Source of the DNA: Owenia fusiformis
Lineage: Eukaryota; Annelida; Polychaeta; Sabellida; Oweniidae
Length of the DNA: 64,000 nt
Assembly (NCBI GenBank): GCA_903813345.2
Contig: CAIIXF020000011.1
Coordinates: forward strand, 7,526,571 to 7,590,570
Direction: 5' to 3'
This document shows, piece by piece, positions 26,784 to 41,180 of the stretch (its first letter is position 1; each line of letters begins with the position of its first letter). The position numbers and the translations under genes are program-made. Under the pieces are notes generated by a model. That model was not told where the DNA came from, ran no database searches, and worked only from the letters and a program-made list of their open reading frames with translations.

Positions 26784-27559
26784 GTTTGATGAGAAAACTA
26801 GGGGTCAAGTCAGCCTCTGACAACACTGAATTCAAAAGGAGGAACTTCAGTCTAGGTTAGAAGAGATAAGGTATTAGTATAATCACTAACTGTCCAAAAG
26901 CAATTTGCACAAGTACAAAATAATACAGACAACCACAAATTACAACCAATCTTGTAACTCTCCCGACCAGGCCTTTCAATTGAACAATTGAAGGTAACTT
27001 GACCAAATTTACAATTTGGAGCAATATCAACCAGGCCTTTTACTTGAAGGCTGCTGCGGTAAGGCAGAAGCAATATCTACCAGCTTTTGAAAACACAAAC
27101 ACTGTTTTAAATGTGTTTAAATCCAGTTAATGATACATTTTCAAACTGGTATCATGATGAAACTATCCAAAATATTATGTCCAACTCAATAGATGATATC
27201 AACAAAGATTGCCTATACAACAGACTGACATTATGCCAATACAATAACAGGCCATGGTTAACGAAAACATGAGATGCGCCTCTCATCTGAAACATCAGAT
27301 AGCGATGTTCCAGATCAAGAATTGCGAGTAAACCATACAGTAAATGAATGATAATGGCAATACTCTGCATGTAGACACTAGACAGATACACTTAGTCAGA
27401 TAACCTTGAATTTGAAAAGCCAAAGATCAGAGTCTAAGATGAAGCATTCAAGAACTCTGAATCTCAAAATATTTTCAGAAACTCTCTTTAGACTAGATAA
27501 AGAGAAAGAAATCAACAGGAACTGCAGATCATAAAATTACAACGAGATAAATATTTTTT

Positions 27560-27725
27560 CTCAAGTGGGTACAAAATTCTCATTTTCACAATTCAGACCA
27601 AAATTGGTCAAAATATGCCCATTTTTGATGATTTTTCTCATTGGGTACAAATGAATTCTCAGGTGGGTGCAAGCCTATTATCAAAATCTCAGTTGGGTGC
27701 TGCACCCACTTGCTTTAATGCTGGG
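27560..27725 (+). repeat. Probable dispersed repeat with CTCAAGTGGGTACA words
   Basis: CTCAAGTGGGTACAAAATTC, CTCATTGGGTACAAATGAAT, CTCAGGTGGGTGCAAGCC and CTCAGTTGGGTGCTGCACCC follow each other. The style resembles family D/E interiors, but no clear ends are seen. Confidence 0.4.
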
Positions 27726-28610
27726 GAGATCACTGTGATGCAACTTACATGTGCACGAATTATATCAAAGCCAAACTTTAATAAAGATGGACAGACGTCT
27801 CCTGCAACTACAAATCCTGTCCATTGACTGGAATCGAGGTATTCCCTGAATCACAACATATCACTTCAACAGAGAGCCAATCCATCAAGACATTCCTAAT
27901 ACAATCAAACCACTGAACCACACTAATCCATGCCGCAATCAGTACAGGTCTCCAATATCAGAATACCAAATCCTCATAGAATTGTCAAACCTTGCAGATC
28001 AACTCAAGACTCTCTGAAATATTTCTTTGATTCTTTCCAGGTGTTTTAAAGTATGGCATACAAATCAGGGAGGATACATACATGGCTCATTTGTCGTTTA
28101 ATCATGGTGGTTTCTCTGATGGGTAGATTCATATTATGCTCAATTTTGCATGTATTAGTTACGAGAGAGTCCTGTTCATGTCGCAGTATTTTCATTTCTA
28201 TTATAGAATTTCCCTGATTCAATCAGGATCACTCGCATCAGTTTTCATACGAGATTATGGTGACCAGCAATACGTATTCATGGGCAACAAAGTTGCCGAT
28301 TTCATAGCACAGATTCCGGAGATTTATTAGGAGTTATTCGATTGCAAGTCCCTATTGATACATGAATGGAATAAATTATTTGATAAAATATTGGAGATTA
28401 GAGAATAGTGCTTTAGAGTCAATTTGAGCATTAAATTGCTATGGTGTAACATTTCTATTGTAAGCCGTCAATGGAAATGGCTGTTCAGATGCCTCAAGGC
28501 ATGGACTTCAATAGAATAATGGAATAAATCATAAATATACTTCACTTATCTATAACTAATTAAGGGATCTTGAAAATGAAGCATGTTATAGAAAGTAATT
28601 AATAACCTCA

Positions 28611-28644
28611 CCCCCACTCCCCCCCCCCCTCCCCTACCCCCCAC
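28611..28644 (+). repeat. C-rich run (C11 plus interrupted C)
   Basis: CCCCCACTCC, then nine further C and CTCCCCTACCCCCC; it could form an i-motif, with G-quadruplex potential on the minus strand (the CELF RNA strand). Confidence 0.85.
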
Positions 28645-31600
28645 AGCCTTTACTATCTAACTAGGCATTACATAAAGAGGGATTATGACAAATCAACCCC
28701 CCTCCCTAACATTAAACAGACTTCTTATATATCATATATAATATCATGCTCATCATATAGATGTACAATAGAACTACATGTAGTTGAGCAGGTTCATATA
28801 ATCTATCATTATTGGTTTTATCTATTTTTGTGCATTTCAAATCTTATATCAAAATGAAAGAAAATGATACAGTTTCAAAAAAAGTAAGTGAAAATGAACT
28901 GAGACTTTCATATGTCTTGAACACTCAAGATATAAATTATGATTGATGTTCAAATTGATGGTACCGGTAATTGCACCCCAGCTTAGAGGAATCCCGATAT
29001 AGCAGAAGATACATGCACCAAACTGTGAAGTTGCGGAGAGGTGCAATATATACACAACACAAACTTCCTTAATTAACCAAGTTCAAAAATATTCTAGTGA
29101 AAGATGAAATATCACTTCTACTTTAATGAGTTAGAAGTTGTCTCAAGTATTTCACAGATTGCAAAGGAGAAAATTGTGATTGATGACGCTTGAAAGAAAT
29201 CCTGATTCCTGAAATAGCGATTCTCACACAAACATGTTATTTTCAGCATTTTAATTGGTCGATAAAAACAAACTGATCTGTACATCAATTACACGTCAAT
29301 GTATTTCTACCAGGTACATTAATCCTGGAACACAAACCAAAATGTCTGTTATCGCAAGGCAGACATGACGTCACATTGTAAACCAATTTAAGTATGTAGA
29401 TAAAGAAGTAATATATTTGGAATAGAGAAAAGTAGGGATCTAAAAAATAATTAAACAAGGCATTAACATGCAAAACGTCACCTGCCGATTATTGCAGATG
29501 CCAACCAACAAACACCAACTGCCAAACATCAACCTCCAAACACCAAATGCAAAACACAGTCTGGAGACTATAACAACATGTCAACACCTGCTGTCTGTTG
29601 CCCCCCCCCACTCCCTTTATTTTAAACTGTGTGTAGCAGGTATGTGGTAGTAGAGAAGGGCTAAAAAAAGGACTAAAAGCAAGACTATCTTCATCGAACA
29701 ATAAATATGTCTTTCCTTTTCTCAGACTACAAATTCATAAAACACATCCAGGGCACAGTCTTAAACCATTCTTTTATCCGCGCTGAATAATATATTGCAT
29801 TATCATGTTAAATAAAGGTTGCATTATCGCTATAATTTAAAGCTTTCTTCTTACAACCAGGGCTCTGGAATGGGATGCGATAAAATGCAAAAAAATCCGT
29901 AGATATAAATAAACAATCCGTTGGTAGATTTTATTAGCATAGGTCGTCTAAAAAATGAAATGGATACGTCATAGGATATATTCAATGATATCATATTTAG
30001 AAATGATGAATCTGCATGACAGTTATCAAGAGAGATAATTTATCACCTCTGAGCTTGAGGTTATCTTGACCCTGTTTTATCTATAAAAATTACAACACTT
30101 GTGTTTCAACACTGTCATACTTTTTGAACCCTAAACAAAACAATTCGTATCCCTGGGGGAAAACATTATTTTCATCTGTGAACTTCTAAAACATATCATT
30201 AGGGGTATGTGTAATTTGTTCAACAGGGAATAAAGAAAATAGACATATTGGTGCGACTCCCAATTATACAGAAATGCTATTAAATAAGATTGTTCATTTC
30301 CATTAGAGAGAAATTGTGAGGAATAAACGTCATAATAAAAATACATTTTAGGTTTGTGATAGAACCCATAGCATTTTGGTTTTTTTGTACGCCCTATCAT
30401 TACCCTTTCTTCATTTCAACCCCGTCTTTATCACACTCAAGATTATCATTGATCAGCATCTAATGAGAATTTATTCTGACTCTCCATATATTCTCATTTG
30501 CTGAACCCTATCTTAGCTTTGCTGAAAACTGAAAGAGTATAAAGCAACCCTATAACATATCACACAATCTATCTGGCTCTAAATTACATGAAAATGAAAT
30601 ATTGTTTCAATTAATCGTGATGGTACTCAATTTTCCAGTGCTGAACGTTTGTTGTCTCAAAATTTGATGTTTAGACTTCTATTATGTAAACATTATTGGG
30701 ATAAACCCAGCCAAGACACAACAACTTAAAGGCTCTATGTAAATCTCTGTATAGGGTCTCTTAAAGGCCCTGTGTAAGTTCTCTTGAGAGCTTACTAGGT
30801 GTGTTTTCTTTAATGTGCTATGTTAGTACTGTTAAAGGACTGCTTACACACCATTAGCTTGTCCTCTTCAATATTGTGCATGGACACTTTTTAAGACTAT
30901 AGAAGGTTTTCTTTAACATTTGCATCAGGCCCCTTATATGTCTTAGTATAATGTCTATGTCAATGATCTGCAAAAGGCTAATAAGCCCATATAAAGCAGA
31001 TATATAATTTATAAAGACTCTCTGAATGTTGTAAAACAAAATGTTTAAAAACATTTGTCACTCAAACAGCAAACAGGAACCGCTGTGATCAGGCTATATT
31101 CAATTTTCAGATTTTCTCTTTTTCTAATTTGATTAACAAGACAACTTATAACTGTGTTCACTGACATAAAAGATTTAAGACCAGGAAATGATCCAACCAA
31201 CTAGCAACTGTGAGGTCCCAACTCGCTGAAGGGCCATATATTATTAATTGCAATTATACAATAACATAATACAATACAAAATATTTTGACATGACCTTTG
31301 ATGTTTAAATTTTAACCACACCATATCTGGCTTAATCCAAGTTATTTCATTAAGAAAGGCAGTGAAACCTAAGTATGCGGCATTGACCACACCATTAAAT
31401 TATTAAACCTGGTAGGTGACTGTACCATAATACCTTAAAACCTTTTAAATGAAAGCTTAAGTGGTGGATAATCCACTAATACTCAAGGATTCACATATAG
31501 TAAAGCCAGACATGTATGTAAAGCCTGGATTGATATTTGACCACATGGTTCTTATTTCAAATTTTCATGAAATGATGAGAACATAATTTGAACAATAATT

Positions 31601-32699
31601 TTAAATAATACGGATATCGTAGGCTTGAATTTACAAATAAAAGCATCTATCGAAACTGCAGAAAGAAGATATACAAAATTGTCATTCTAAATAAAATGTT
31701 TGGTCCTATCGACCATGTTCAAATGAAGTAACAATCAGATTATAATTTCTAATCCGTCTAAAATTCATTTGGCCTTGTAAATTATACCCGATATTAAACC
31801 TTGGGGTTATACAAAACTGATATTAAACTTTTGAACCTTGCTTATTTGAAAGGAGTCAATCATTTAGTTATTGATTGGACTTATGCAACTTATCACAATA
31901 TTGCCAAAGACATCTCACAATGTTGCCCAACATGTGACATGATTTGCTTAGTATGTATATAATTTGGCACCAATATGACAGGGCACATTATACTGATATC
32001 TTATAAATTAATAATGTTTCTTTTTTTACTGATACTTTTAAAATGCATGTATATCCACATTTTTACTGATACTTTTAAAATGCATAGAATTTTGTGCCAA
32101 GATTTTGCATTTCAGGCAGTGACATATTTCTAACATCTGTGTTTTTAATCAATTAATTTCATTCAATTTTCAAAACAGAAACATATCCAAGAATAGTTAA
32201 TGCCTACCCTTTTCAATAATCAGATTTTACTCTATTTACTACAAATTACTACAGTACTTGCTTTTGGGGTCCAAGGTTTTGCCTCCAAGATAAAAAAGAA
32301 ACATATTTACAAGATAATCCTAGTTTGAGAAGAAGGTCAAACCATCGATAAATCTTACAAGAAACAGGCGATGTATCTTAATGCTACATGTTATGTGTTG
32401 TGTAATATACCTAAAATATACCAAACATAAATAGATCGTTAATTAGTAAAAACCCAACTTAAAACAGAAATCTCTCACTCAAGATGGGTCATAACTCAAA
32501 GTGCCGTATAGTCAGAAACTCCTTTGGGTTTTAGAACTCTTTGGTATGGATCTACCATAGTTTTCATTAAAGCAATTATTATCCTTCATGAATTCCAAAT
32601 CATTCAAGAAGGTTTTTGCCTATGACCCTTCAGTCCTAACTAGATCACAGTCAAATGGTTGACCTAACAGGCAGGTTCTAGACTGTATAATCAAGGCCT
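28645..32699. other. CELF intron stretch, no gene seen
   Basis: AT-rich; ORFs up to 89 codons on the minus strand have chance-like composition. A doubled TTTTTACTGATACTTTTAAA phrase at 32025-32085 is the only repeat noted. Confidence 0.5.
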
Positions 32700-33108
32700 A
32701 GACCCAAAAGTCAGTCCTAGACTCTACAGTCAATTCCTAGACCCTACAGTCAAATTCCAGACCTTACCCTACAGTCAAGTCACTGACACTACAGTCAAGT
32801 CATTGACCCTACAGTCAAGTTATTGACCCTCCAGTCAAGTCACTAACCCTACAGTCAAGTCATTGATTCTACAGTCAAGTCATTGATTCTACAGTCATTG
32901 ACCCTACAGTCAAGTTATTTGCCCTACAGTCAAGTCATTGACCCTACAGTTAAGTCACTGACCCTACAGCCAAGTCACTAACCCTACAGTCACTGACCCT
33001 ACAGTCAAGTCATTGACCCTACAGTCAAGTCACTGACCCTACAGTCAAGTCATTGGCCCTACAGTGAAGTCATTGACCCTACAGTCAAGTCATTGACCCT
33101 ACAGTCAA
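32700..33108 (+). repeat. 20-bp minisatellite, about 19 copies
   Basis: The unit ACCCTACAGTCAAGTCATTG is repeated with small changes; several units are shortened to about 14 bp by loss of CAAGT. The left end fades into looser CCTAGACCCTACAGTC copies. Confidence 0.92.
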
Positions 33109-33480
33109 AATAATTTGTATCTGGATGTGGCCTAACATTCTTGCAAAGGTGCTCATATAAGACTTTACTCTTATTTTGCATTACTTGCCTTAATTTCTTG
33201 CAATTATTACACCTTGAATTTATAAAGCAACAGATTGCCAGTATTTGTTTAATGGTTGATATCTCTCAACAGGATAGGAGCAGAAAACATTACAACAATT
33301 CAAGACCTTGTGGAGTACAACCCGAATCAGGGTGAACAATTTTGAAATGAATTAATCCAAGACAATTAGGCTGTCACAATTCCTAAGAATCTCAACAACT
33401 GGGTTATTTCATAAATGTTTTTAGAAAAGTAGTGAACTTCCAAGACATTGAAATATTCTGGTTGCTGAGATTTCAAGGAC

Positions 33481-33690
33481 TTAAAATATCAAGATCTTCT
33501 TAAGTTGAACATTGACCATATCACAGCTTTAGTAAGACCTCTTTGCAACTGACATGCAAATCAGAAATATATTTCAATAAAAGAATTAAAATATCAAGAT
33601 CTTCTTAAGTTGTACATTGACCATATCACAGCTTTAGTAAGACCTCTTTGCAACTGACATGCTGATCAGAAACATATTTCAACAAAAGAA
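33481..33690 (+). repeat. 105-bp tandem duplication
   Basis: Two adjacent copies of a 105-bp unit start TTAAAATATCAAGATCTTCT at 33481 and 33586. They differ at only a handful of positions. Confidence 0.92.
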
Positions 33691-34442
33691 TTAAAAACAA
33701 TCCAAAAATTGATATTGTTAGAAACAATCCATAATTTACAAGGCAGAATCTTAGGTATTATTTTCTTAGAAAATGGGAATGAATTCCTGAAATTTCCTGT
33801 CTGGGAATTCCTTTTATAGCCCATTTATGCTTTCTTCTTTGAAAACATAATCCAGTAGCCCTAAAACAACAGTTAACGTTTCTATTCTACGTAAATGTAA
33901 ATGCCCCTAACAAGACCTCCAATAAGGCCCCTCAATAAAACAGATCTTGTCAAAGTAGCTAAAACAACTTGTGTGTCAATGTAGGTGTTCTGTTCTAGGA
34001 TTGAAACAATCCAGTTGGAGCGTATAACACTCCGTACTTGATACAGAAAACTTTTTTTCATATTAACAATTCAAGTTTTGAAATGTTTGATATTTGCGTA
34101 ACATGCTTTTCTTATTTGCTTTTTATTTGCTTCCCATAATCTGAGGCACAATTAATAACTCATCAAACATGGTATTAGGAACTTTTTGTACAATAACCTT
34201 TGCTTAACTGTAAAATATCACGTTCTTTTCACAAAAAGATAAAGAGAGGGTTTTAGTATAAATATCATTTATGTCATGTCTATTATCCACAGGTGAATAA
34301 AAATGATATCTTAAAAGTATACACACAAGATGATGATGCATTAACAAATGTTGACATTAACTGGATGACATGATACAAACTCATGTTTAACAATGTTCTG
34401 CAACAAGAGAGATGGAAACAATTGTAATTACTGTCTGCTTAT

Positions 34443-34458
34443 ACAGTAAAACCTGCAG
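34443..34458. repeat. Family A fragment
   Basis: ACAGTAAAACCTGCAG is a lone family A terminus with no matching other end nearby. Confidence 0.5.
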
Positions 34459-35529
34459 GTCTCTCAGGCTTTCCTGTACTTTCAACAAGCTGAGAAAACC
34501 ACAAAACCTCTTTGTCAAACATTGATCTTTAAATTCCTCACAGCTTGCAAAACATCCAAAAATAAAAGTGCATACAGGATCTAGGAGTAAACCAAATTCA
34601 CTACAATCCAATACAATTATTTTACTCAAAAAAATCAGCTTCAGGTTCTATGTAAATATTTCATGAGACAGATGTAACATGCATGAACCTGATGGTAATT
34701 TGTGTAATAGTAACAAGGCCCAAGTGAGCGATCCCATTACAGAGTTCACCCAATCTAGAGAATATTTCTATTATACCTCTTGAGCATGCAAACATTATGT
34801 ATAATGGAGACAACCCAATAAAAAAAGATCAAAACTGTTACACTGTTAGAAGCAAAACAGAATGGAATAGAGAATGAAATATATGTATGCCCTCAGCATT
34901 CTAAATTGTACAAATTCAGAAATTCTTGAAGATTCATTCCAAACTGTAAATAGTGAAATATTATTAGCAATGAATGTTAAGTGAACTGTTTAGGGAATGC
35001 AAATTGCTATTGTAAAAATGGCATAAAAAGAATGTGAAATCGTTGTTCTTATTTCTTATGCAAGAAATAAAGGAACTTGTGATTGCTCAATTCAATAAGA
35101 TTGGAAAAATCAAATCAATTTTTATTTGAATATTGAAATGTCAAAACATTCATTGTCGTGGAAATAAAACAATTCAGACATTGGTGACCTATAATTGAGT
35201 TCTCCAATATTACATGGAACAACTAAATTACAGCGTTCTATTTGATCATAAGCCAAACAAATTATATACAGTTTAAAGGCCCGGTCACACCGCCCGGACG
35301 TTGCTGGAGCGTTCCTTGAACGTTGAAAAAATTCATCAACGCTCGTCAACGCGCACAAAATGGGGGAAAAAAACAAAAACACGGGCTTTGGCTTAGCGGT
35401 GCACCGCTGAAGCCGACGTTGCTTTAGCGTTGATTAAGCGGTTGCGAGCGGTAGCTAGCGTTTGTTTAGCGGTAATGCGAGCGTTGATATAGCGGCGTTC
35501 TGCGCATGAGAGCGTTGCCTCGGCGGGGG

Positions 35530-35538
35530 TATAAATAG
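35530..35538 (+). promoter_or_regulatory. TATA box inside the TIR element, pointing inward from the left
   Basis: TATAAATAG follows a G-rich stretch (GGCGGGGG), an arrangement like a core RNA polymerase II promoter. A start would be expected near 35560, at the edge of the AT-rich interior. Confidence 0.45.
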
Positions 35539-36230
35539 CAGCAGCGTTGGTTTATCAGCATAGCGCGTTTGACTACTGGGAAATTATTTCAAGTGGGAAG
35601 TTTTTAAGAATAAAGACCTTTATTGGAATTTGTAACTTTAACAAAAGTCCTTCAAGGATTAAAGAAGAAATGTTTTAAATCTAAAGTGCTTCTATTAATG
35701 TAATATGACATTAAGAATGAATAACATTACAATTTTCTTTAATAATCTCTCATTTTATTTCAAACAAACATATCACAATTTAATCGTTGCATTTCCATTA
35801 CTTGGAACCGATTTACGTTCAAATTGCTTTAACAATGTCAAATAACATTTACAGCAAAGTAATAATCATGACGCATGACATTTTGGCATTGCTGTGCGCG
35901 CATCAACTTTTTGTATAATACCATGACGAGTGCAACATTTTACAAGCTTCGCAGAAAATTCACAGATAATTTATTGAATTGCTTGACGTGAAAACACTAG
36001 GTATATACTATATTTGAATAAAGGTCTCAGTAAAAGTCTATTTGTATTAACATTTAATGAAAAACAAAAATCGCATAAATCACCTTTTTAAAATCCAAAA
36101 TCACAAACTTTGAGCGCTTAATTTAGGAATTTACAATGCAAAAATTGAAATGCCAGACATGAATATATATCAAATGTAAAATGCACAAGTGTCTCCACAG
36201 TGTTCTACACAGTGGTGCATTTCTCCACGT

Positions 36231-36237
36231 ATTTATA
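36231..36237 (-). promoter_or_regulatory. TATA box inside the TIR element, pointing inward from the right
   Basis: The minus-strand sequence GGCTATAAATACGTGG is a good TATA match. It faces the left TATA box across about 690 bp, so both would drive transcription into the AT-rich centre. Confidence 0.45.
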
Positions 36238-38485
36238 GCCAAATTCTGGTCCCGCTCCGACACCTCTATACCAACGCCAAAGCAAAGTTCATCGCCGCCA
36301 TGGAACGCTGCGACAACGTCCGACACCGTTCCAACAACCCCATGTACGCTGATAAAACGCTAACAACCGCTCCACCGACGTTTGTGCAACGTTTAATCGC
36401 CGCCCGGGCAACGCTGGCGAAGCAGCGGTGGTCCAGCGTTTAAGATTTCTGCGTTGGTCTAGCGGATTCAAGCGTCCACGAACTTGCGTCTAGCGGTGCC
36501 AAACTTTGACTGGGCGTTGGTGGAGCGGTGATAAACTTTGCCAGGGCGTAAAATTGTCCCCTTTTCAACGCTCGCAATATTTTGAGCAGCTCAAAACTTT
36601 TGGAGCGTTAGGATGGCCACTCGAGAAACATCCGCGTTGGCCGAGCGTTTACAGCGTTGCTTTAACGGATGCCAACTTTTGTTAAACGGTGGTGAACGTT
36701 TACGAGCGTTGTTGATTTTTTTCAACGTTCAAGGAACGCTCCAGCAACGTTTAGGCGGTGTGACCGGGCCTAAATGAAGTTGTTAAATTACAAATTAAAT
36801 GTTCCAACGATACTCAAATTTCTATGGTATCTCACTTAAAAATTCTAACATAACATAATCAACTAGAGATGCAATGAAAATTGGCATTTGGGAAAGATTT
36901 AGGTCTTCTAGTTGAAAGCCCATGTAAAGACAGCATTTTCACATTTGAAAAGCCATATGTGGTTATGGAATTACAATAGTAATGAATAAGCCATACAACA
37001 AATAATGAAAATGATATCCTTATTAAATATATCATTTCTGGATTGCTTGGGAACTATTACACTCAGGGGCTTTGCTTATTAAACATTTCTCTTATTATCA
37101 TCAAGAAACAATACAACAATACACAGTTACCATGGCACTAATACATTACAATACATAGTGCAATAATAGATCTTTCTCTATAAGAGGGGAAATACCCCAG
37201 GATTCATAGAGGTTTGTCTTTACACTTAAGATAGGTTTATCTATGGTTTATCCTTATGTGGTGATAGTTTCCCCTATGAACTCTGGGTATTTCCTTCTCT
37301 TTTCCTCCATCTGCAGCTGCAGACTCTTCAAATGAAGAGAAACCGAACATTCATCAATTTTATTAGCCACTTACTGGTAGATGACAAAGCCAATGTTCGA
37401 ATTCATTATCAATAATCATTAATAATTAAAACGCATGTATTATAATTAACAGCAATAACATAGTGATATCATATGATATGTGAAAAGAATGCTATAATTG
37501 ATCTGAAGATTCTTTGATATGATGGTAAATAGTATAATTCAAAAATTGTTCAAAAATACATTAGGAAATGGATGATATTTCCTTAAAAATGTTTGATGAT
37601 ACAAATAATAAATATTGAGACATATGCACAATTTTAAGATGAAGGTAATAACAAAACAAAAAATATTCACTTAACCCAAAATGAAAAAGATATAACATTT
37701 GACTTAAAAAACATTTGCTTTAATTTAAATATGACATCTTCATTTGGCTTAAAAACTAATTCTTTAAATTGACTTTAATTGTAGAAAAAAAACTAATAGA
37801 GTAGCCGTACCCTACCACAGATATGTTTTAATACAAACTAGGAGAGAGATGGAGTCACAAATGCTGTCTATCAGAAAGTATATAGCAAGAAGGTGCCTGT
37901 GGTTAGACCTGACCTTCACTGACATTCACAACTGTAACAGATCCTGCCATGGAAGACTCTTGCCAACTTTGCACATCTTTGCCTTGTTTTTCCAATGTAA
38001 ATCATAACACTGAGAAGTGGCAAAATGTCAAAGTTCTGCAACTTTAACTGATACATAACTCTTGGATCCCAGTTTACTATAATTCTAAACTTAGACATGT
38101 TGGCAAAATTTATGATTTGGTATTAGTATGCTCATCTCAAACCTTATTCTGGTCCCCAGCAGCATTAGCTTCCCTAGACCATTCAAGGGCTTCTGGAGGG
38201 GTAATATTGAGATTTGGTGCAAGCTTATAAGATGGTACAGCCATATGTGTTTACTCTAAGAAATCAAATATATCAGTTCTACCTTACCTGTATATCATTT
38301 GCTTTTTTTGAAAGTTAAGCCAAGTGCATTCACCATATGGAGCAGATGTACCAATATATCATCTGGTACTTTTGATAGAATTCCATAAGAATCAAATGAT
38401 CCAAACGCAAAGTTATGAACCATATGTTTTACTGTTTATGGGAATTTCAGATCAGAGTAACATCAATATGTCATCAATAAACATA

Positions 38486-38560
38486 CAAGGAGTGGACCAT
38501 AGAATGAGCAGTGACCATAAGCATTCAAGGAGTGGACCATAAAATGAGCAGTGACCATGT
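38486..38560 (+). repeat. 40-bp tandem duplication
   Basis: CAAGGAGTGGACCATAGAAT at 38486 recurs at 38526 with one change. The right copy ends CCATGTGGTCCAC, which pairs with its own GTGGACCAT. Confidence 0.85.
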
Positions 38561-41064
38561 GGTCCACTTAATAAGTTAGTATTGGAAGCAGATATGGTAA
38601 CAAGTGCACACTTGTATCAAAGACCAAACAAAAGTGAATGGTTCTGAGCTATTTCATAACAAGCAACATAATACATGTAGTTGCATCTGTAAAAATGGAA
38701 TATACCGACCAAGTTGTGTCTAGCCATTTAAAAACAAAATGAGGTCGTTGCCTATTTGATGATTCTGAACCTCAATCTTTATATCATGTATTGAATGAAC
38801 TCTGTCCTTAAGAATGACTCCAAGATCATTTGTGTTTATTACTCCTGGTGTATGAGAACCTATAATTGCAACTCCTTCATTGTCGCTTTCTACAGAAGCT
38901 TGAACCACTGCAAACTTTTTCATCAAGATAATTTTACATTGTGAATTATATCTGCCAGAATAAAAGCAGGTTATGTACATAAACCATTAAACCATTAATT
39001 GTATCAATGCTGAACTGGTAGTCATCAACATGATTTCACAAGGTGTGCCAATAGCGAGAAATTGGGTTAACATAATCTGTATCTTTTTCTCGACTGGAGA
39101 AGAAACCAACAAAATGCAAAATTTATCTAGAGAGCTGAAGATGATGGTATCTGTAAAGGTCACATGAAGGTAAAAATATGCCATAAATTCACCATATGGC
39201 CAGGTGCGTTCCGTACCCACGAGAAAATGCCTTGCTGGTCACGTTTTGAAATCCAAAATAGAATGCCAAACAGTGGAGTTAGCATGAAATGCAGAAAACA
39301 CTCTAATAATTTAGAAATACCAAATAGTCAGACATTTTAGTGACATTTTAGAGAGAAATTGTGCAGAATACCCATGACCAAGAAGGAATTTTAGTAAGGT
39401 ATGACCCATATCTTCCTTCAAACCTACATATGATATAGTGCCTGCAGGAATTTTAGAAAACAAGTAAAAGAACATAAAGCTTGAGGAGGCAATTATCTTA
39501 CGTATGATTCATATAAGGGAGACTGTTTTGTTCTGAGTTTTTGCACCGAGTCTTTTGCTCCCCTCCCTCTCCCAATTTATTGTTCTTCAACATGGGTGAA
39601 TGTGTACAGGGTGTTCCCAAATATTGGGCCTATTTGTTTAAGTATCTTATTTATTATCTACACATATTGTGCCCAAAAAATTGCTATCCCGATAAAAAAA
39701 ATCAATTTCTTTACTTTGATATAATTCTATACAAACCATGTTATCTTGAAGATAAATATGATTGACCACTTCTAGATTTTTCTATTTTGTGCTTTATGTC
39801 TTTAGGAAAAAGTATCTTTGGTACCAAGAACTGAATTATGATTTATGTTTACTTGAAACAGTTATGTCTGTATATATAATATGTACTAATTAAACTTCAA
39901 AGAGTTTATCGCATAATAATATAAGACTGCATGTTTGGGAAGATAAGAAAAAGATAAATATTTGCAGCTGTAACATTTAAAGTGTTACTCTAGTCATTCT
40001 GAATTAAAGTGGTAGTACTGTCTGTATTTTTTTTTGAGTGGGATGGACATTTCACTATCATGCTAAAAGATAGTTTTACCTGCTGCCTGTTTAAAATTAT
40101 ACCTTCTAGCTAGAGGCTAGTGGTAATCACTGATCAGCAGATAAAGCTCTTGTAAAGGTGATAATTAAACTATTGAAAGGGGGAAGATGGACTACTGTAC
40201 CTTGAATGTCAGAGCCTAAAACATTAGGTACATGAAGCTCACTTTTAAAGATACAAAATCAACAATAATGCCTTTTATACAATTTCCAGCATTTTATAAA
40301 ATTTGAACCAAAACATCCCAAATCTCATTTCGACTCTAGCTTTTCAATTCTTAACATGACCCCTATATGTTCCCGTATTTGCGCTCTGCATGTACCTTAA
40401 TAATAATCAGATAATAAAGTAATATCTGGACAATAGAAATTCACCTGTCTGTATGCACATGTTCATTGCAACCATTTATTGGATTTCATTTCTTAAATGT
40501 GACAAATTATCACGTTTCTTATTGATAAATTAGACATTCATTGTTTTTTCTCCTAATTGCGTTCATGTTACAACAACACTGGCTATCGATTCTGTGGTGA
40601 TGTCTTCCCAAATTGCCACTTTTTCGTCTTCTTAATCAATTTTAACACTTCTGACTGTCTAGATTGTTGCTCAATTCCTCACAAAGGAATTCGGAAGATG
40701 CCTGTTTAAATGAGGAGAAAAATTACATGTCCCTACAGCCCTCGAGGATATATATTTCCCTTGGATAAACGCTAGATCAAAAACCTCACATTACATAACC
40801 CACAGGTATATATGTATATTAAACATACTATATTTATGGAGCAATCAGATATGAAAATTGATGCCAGTGTGAAGAAAAAAGCATGGATGGCTACCAGCAG
40901 ATAGTACAATGAAGGGATGTAGTATATGATGATGTAAATAGACACCTTTAGTTTATTACAAGCCAGCATGGTCTCAGATTGCTTGATAACTCTCATATAG
41001 AGGCAACCCTTTAATAGACCTGGACTATTTCTATACTCTTTAAATGAGATATAGCTTATTGGCC

Positions 41065-41180
41065 TACATCCCCAATCTGCACTCTGAAATCACAGTAGCT
41101 TATGGTGGAGTCTATGGTACCATATATTACCACTTTTTACTGTACCGTATGATACCATGATGGTGAAAATAGTACCATAA
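41065..41180 (+). repeat. Family F repeat, copy 2
   Basis: CATCCCCAATCTGCACTCTG then ATGGTACCATATATTACC; it parallels the 15975 copy and ends in several TACCAT words. Confidence 0.55.

Larger units (their letters stand above)
35278..36770. mobile_element. Non-autonomous DNA transposon with ~74-bp TIRs, 1.49 kb, no transposase
   Basis: The ends are inverted copies over about 74 bp, starting GGCCCGGTCACACCGCC, and are flanked by TAAA on both sides (35274-35277 and 36771-36774), a likely 4-bp target duplication. The outer parts are G+C-rich and packed with short AGCGTTG/AGCGG-like subterminal repeats; the middle (about 35570-36180) is AT-rich. Each half has a TATA box pointing inward. An 84-codon plus-strand frame at 36189-36443 crosses the subterminal repeats and resembles no transposase. 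The superfamily is uncertain: terminal GGCCCGG with a short T/A target recalls PIF/Harbinger-like elements, but the duplication length does not settle it. Confidence 0.88.

Noticed and set aside
36189-36443. 84-codon ORF within the TIR element as a transposon gene
   Set aside because: It runs through subterminal repeats and the TATA region on the opposite strand, with no transposase signature.
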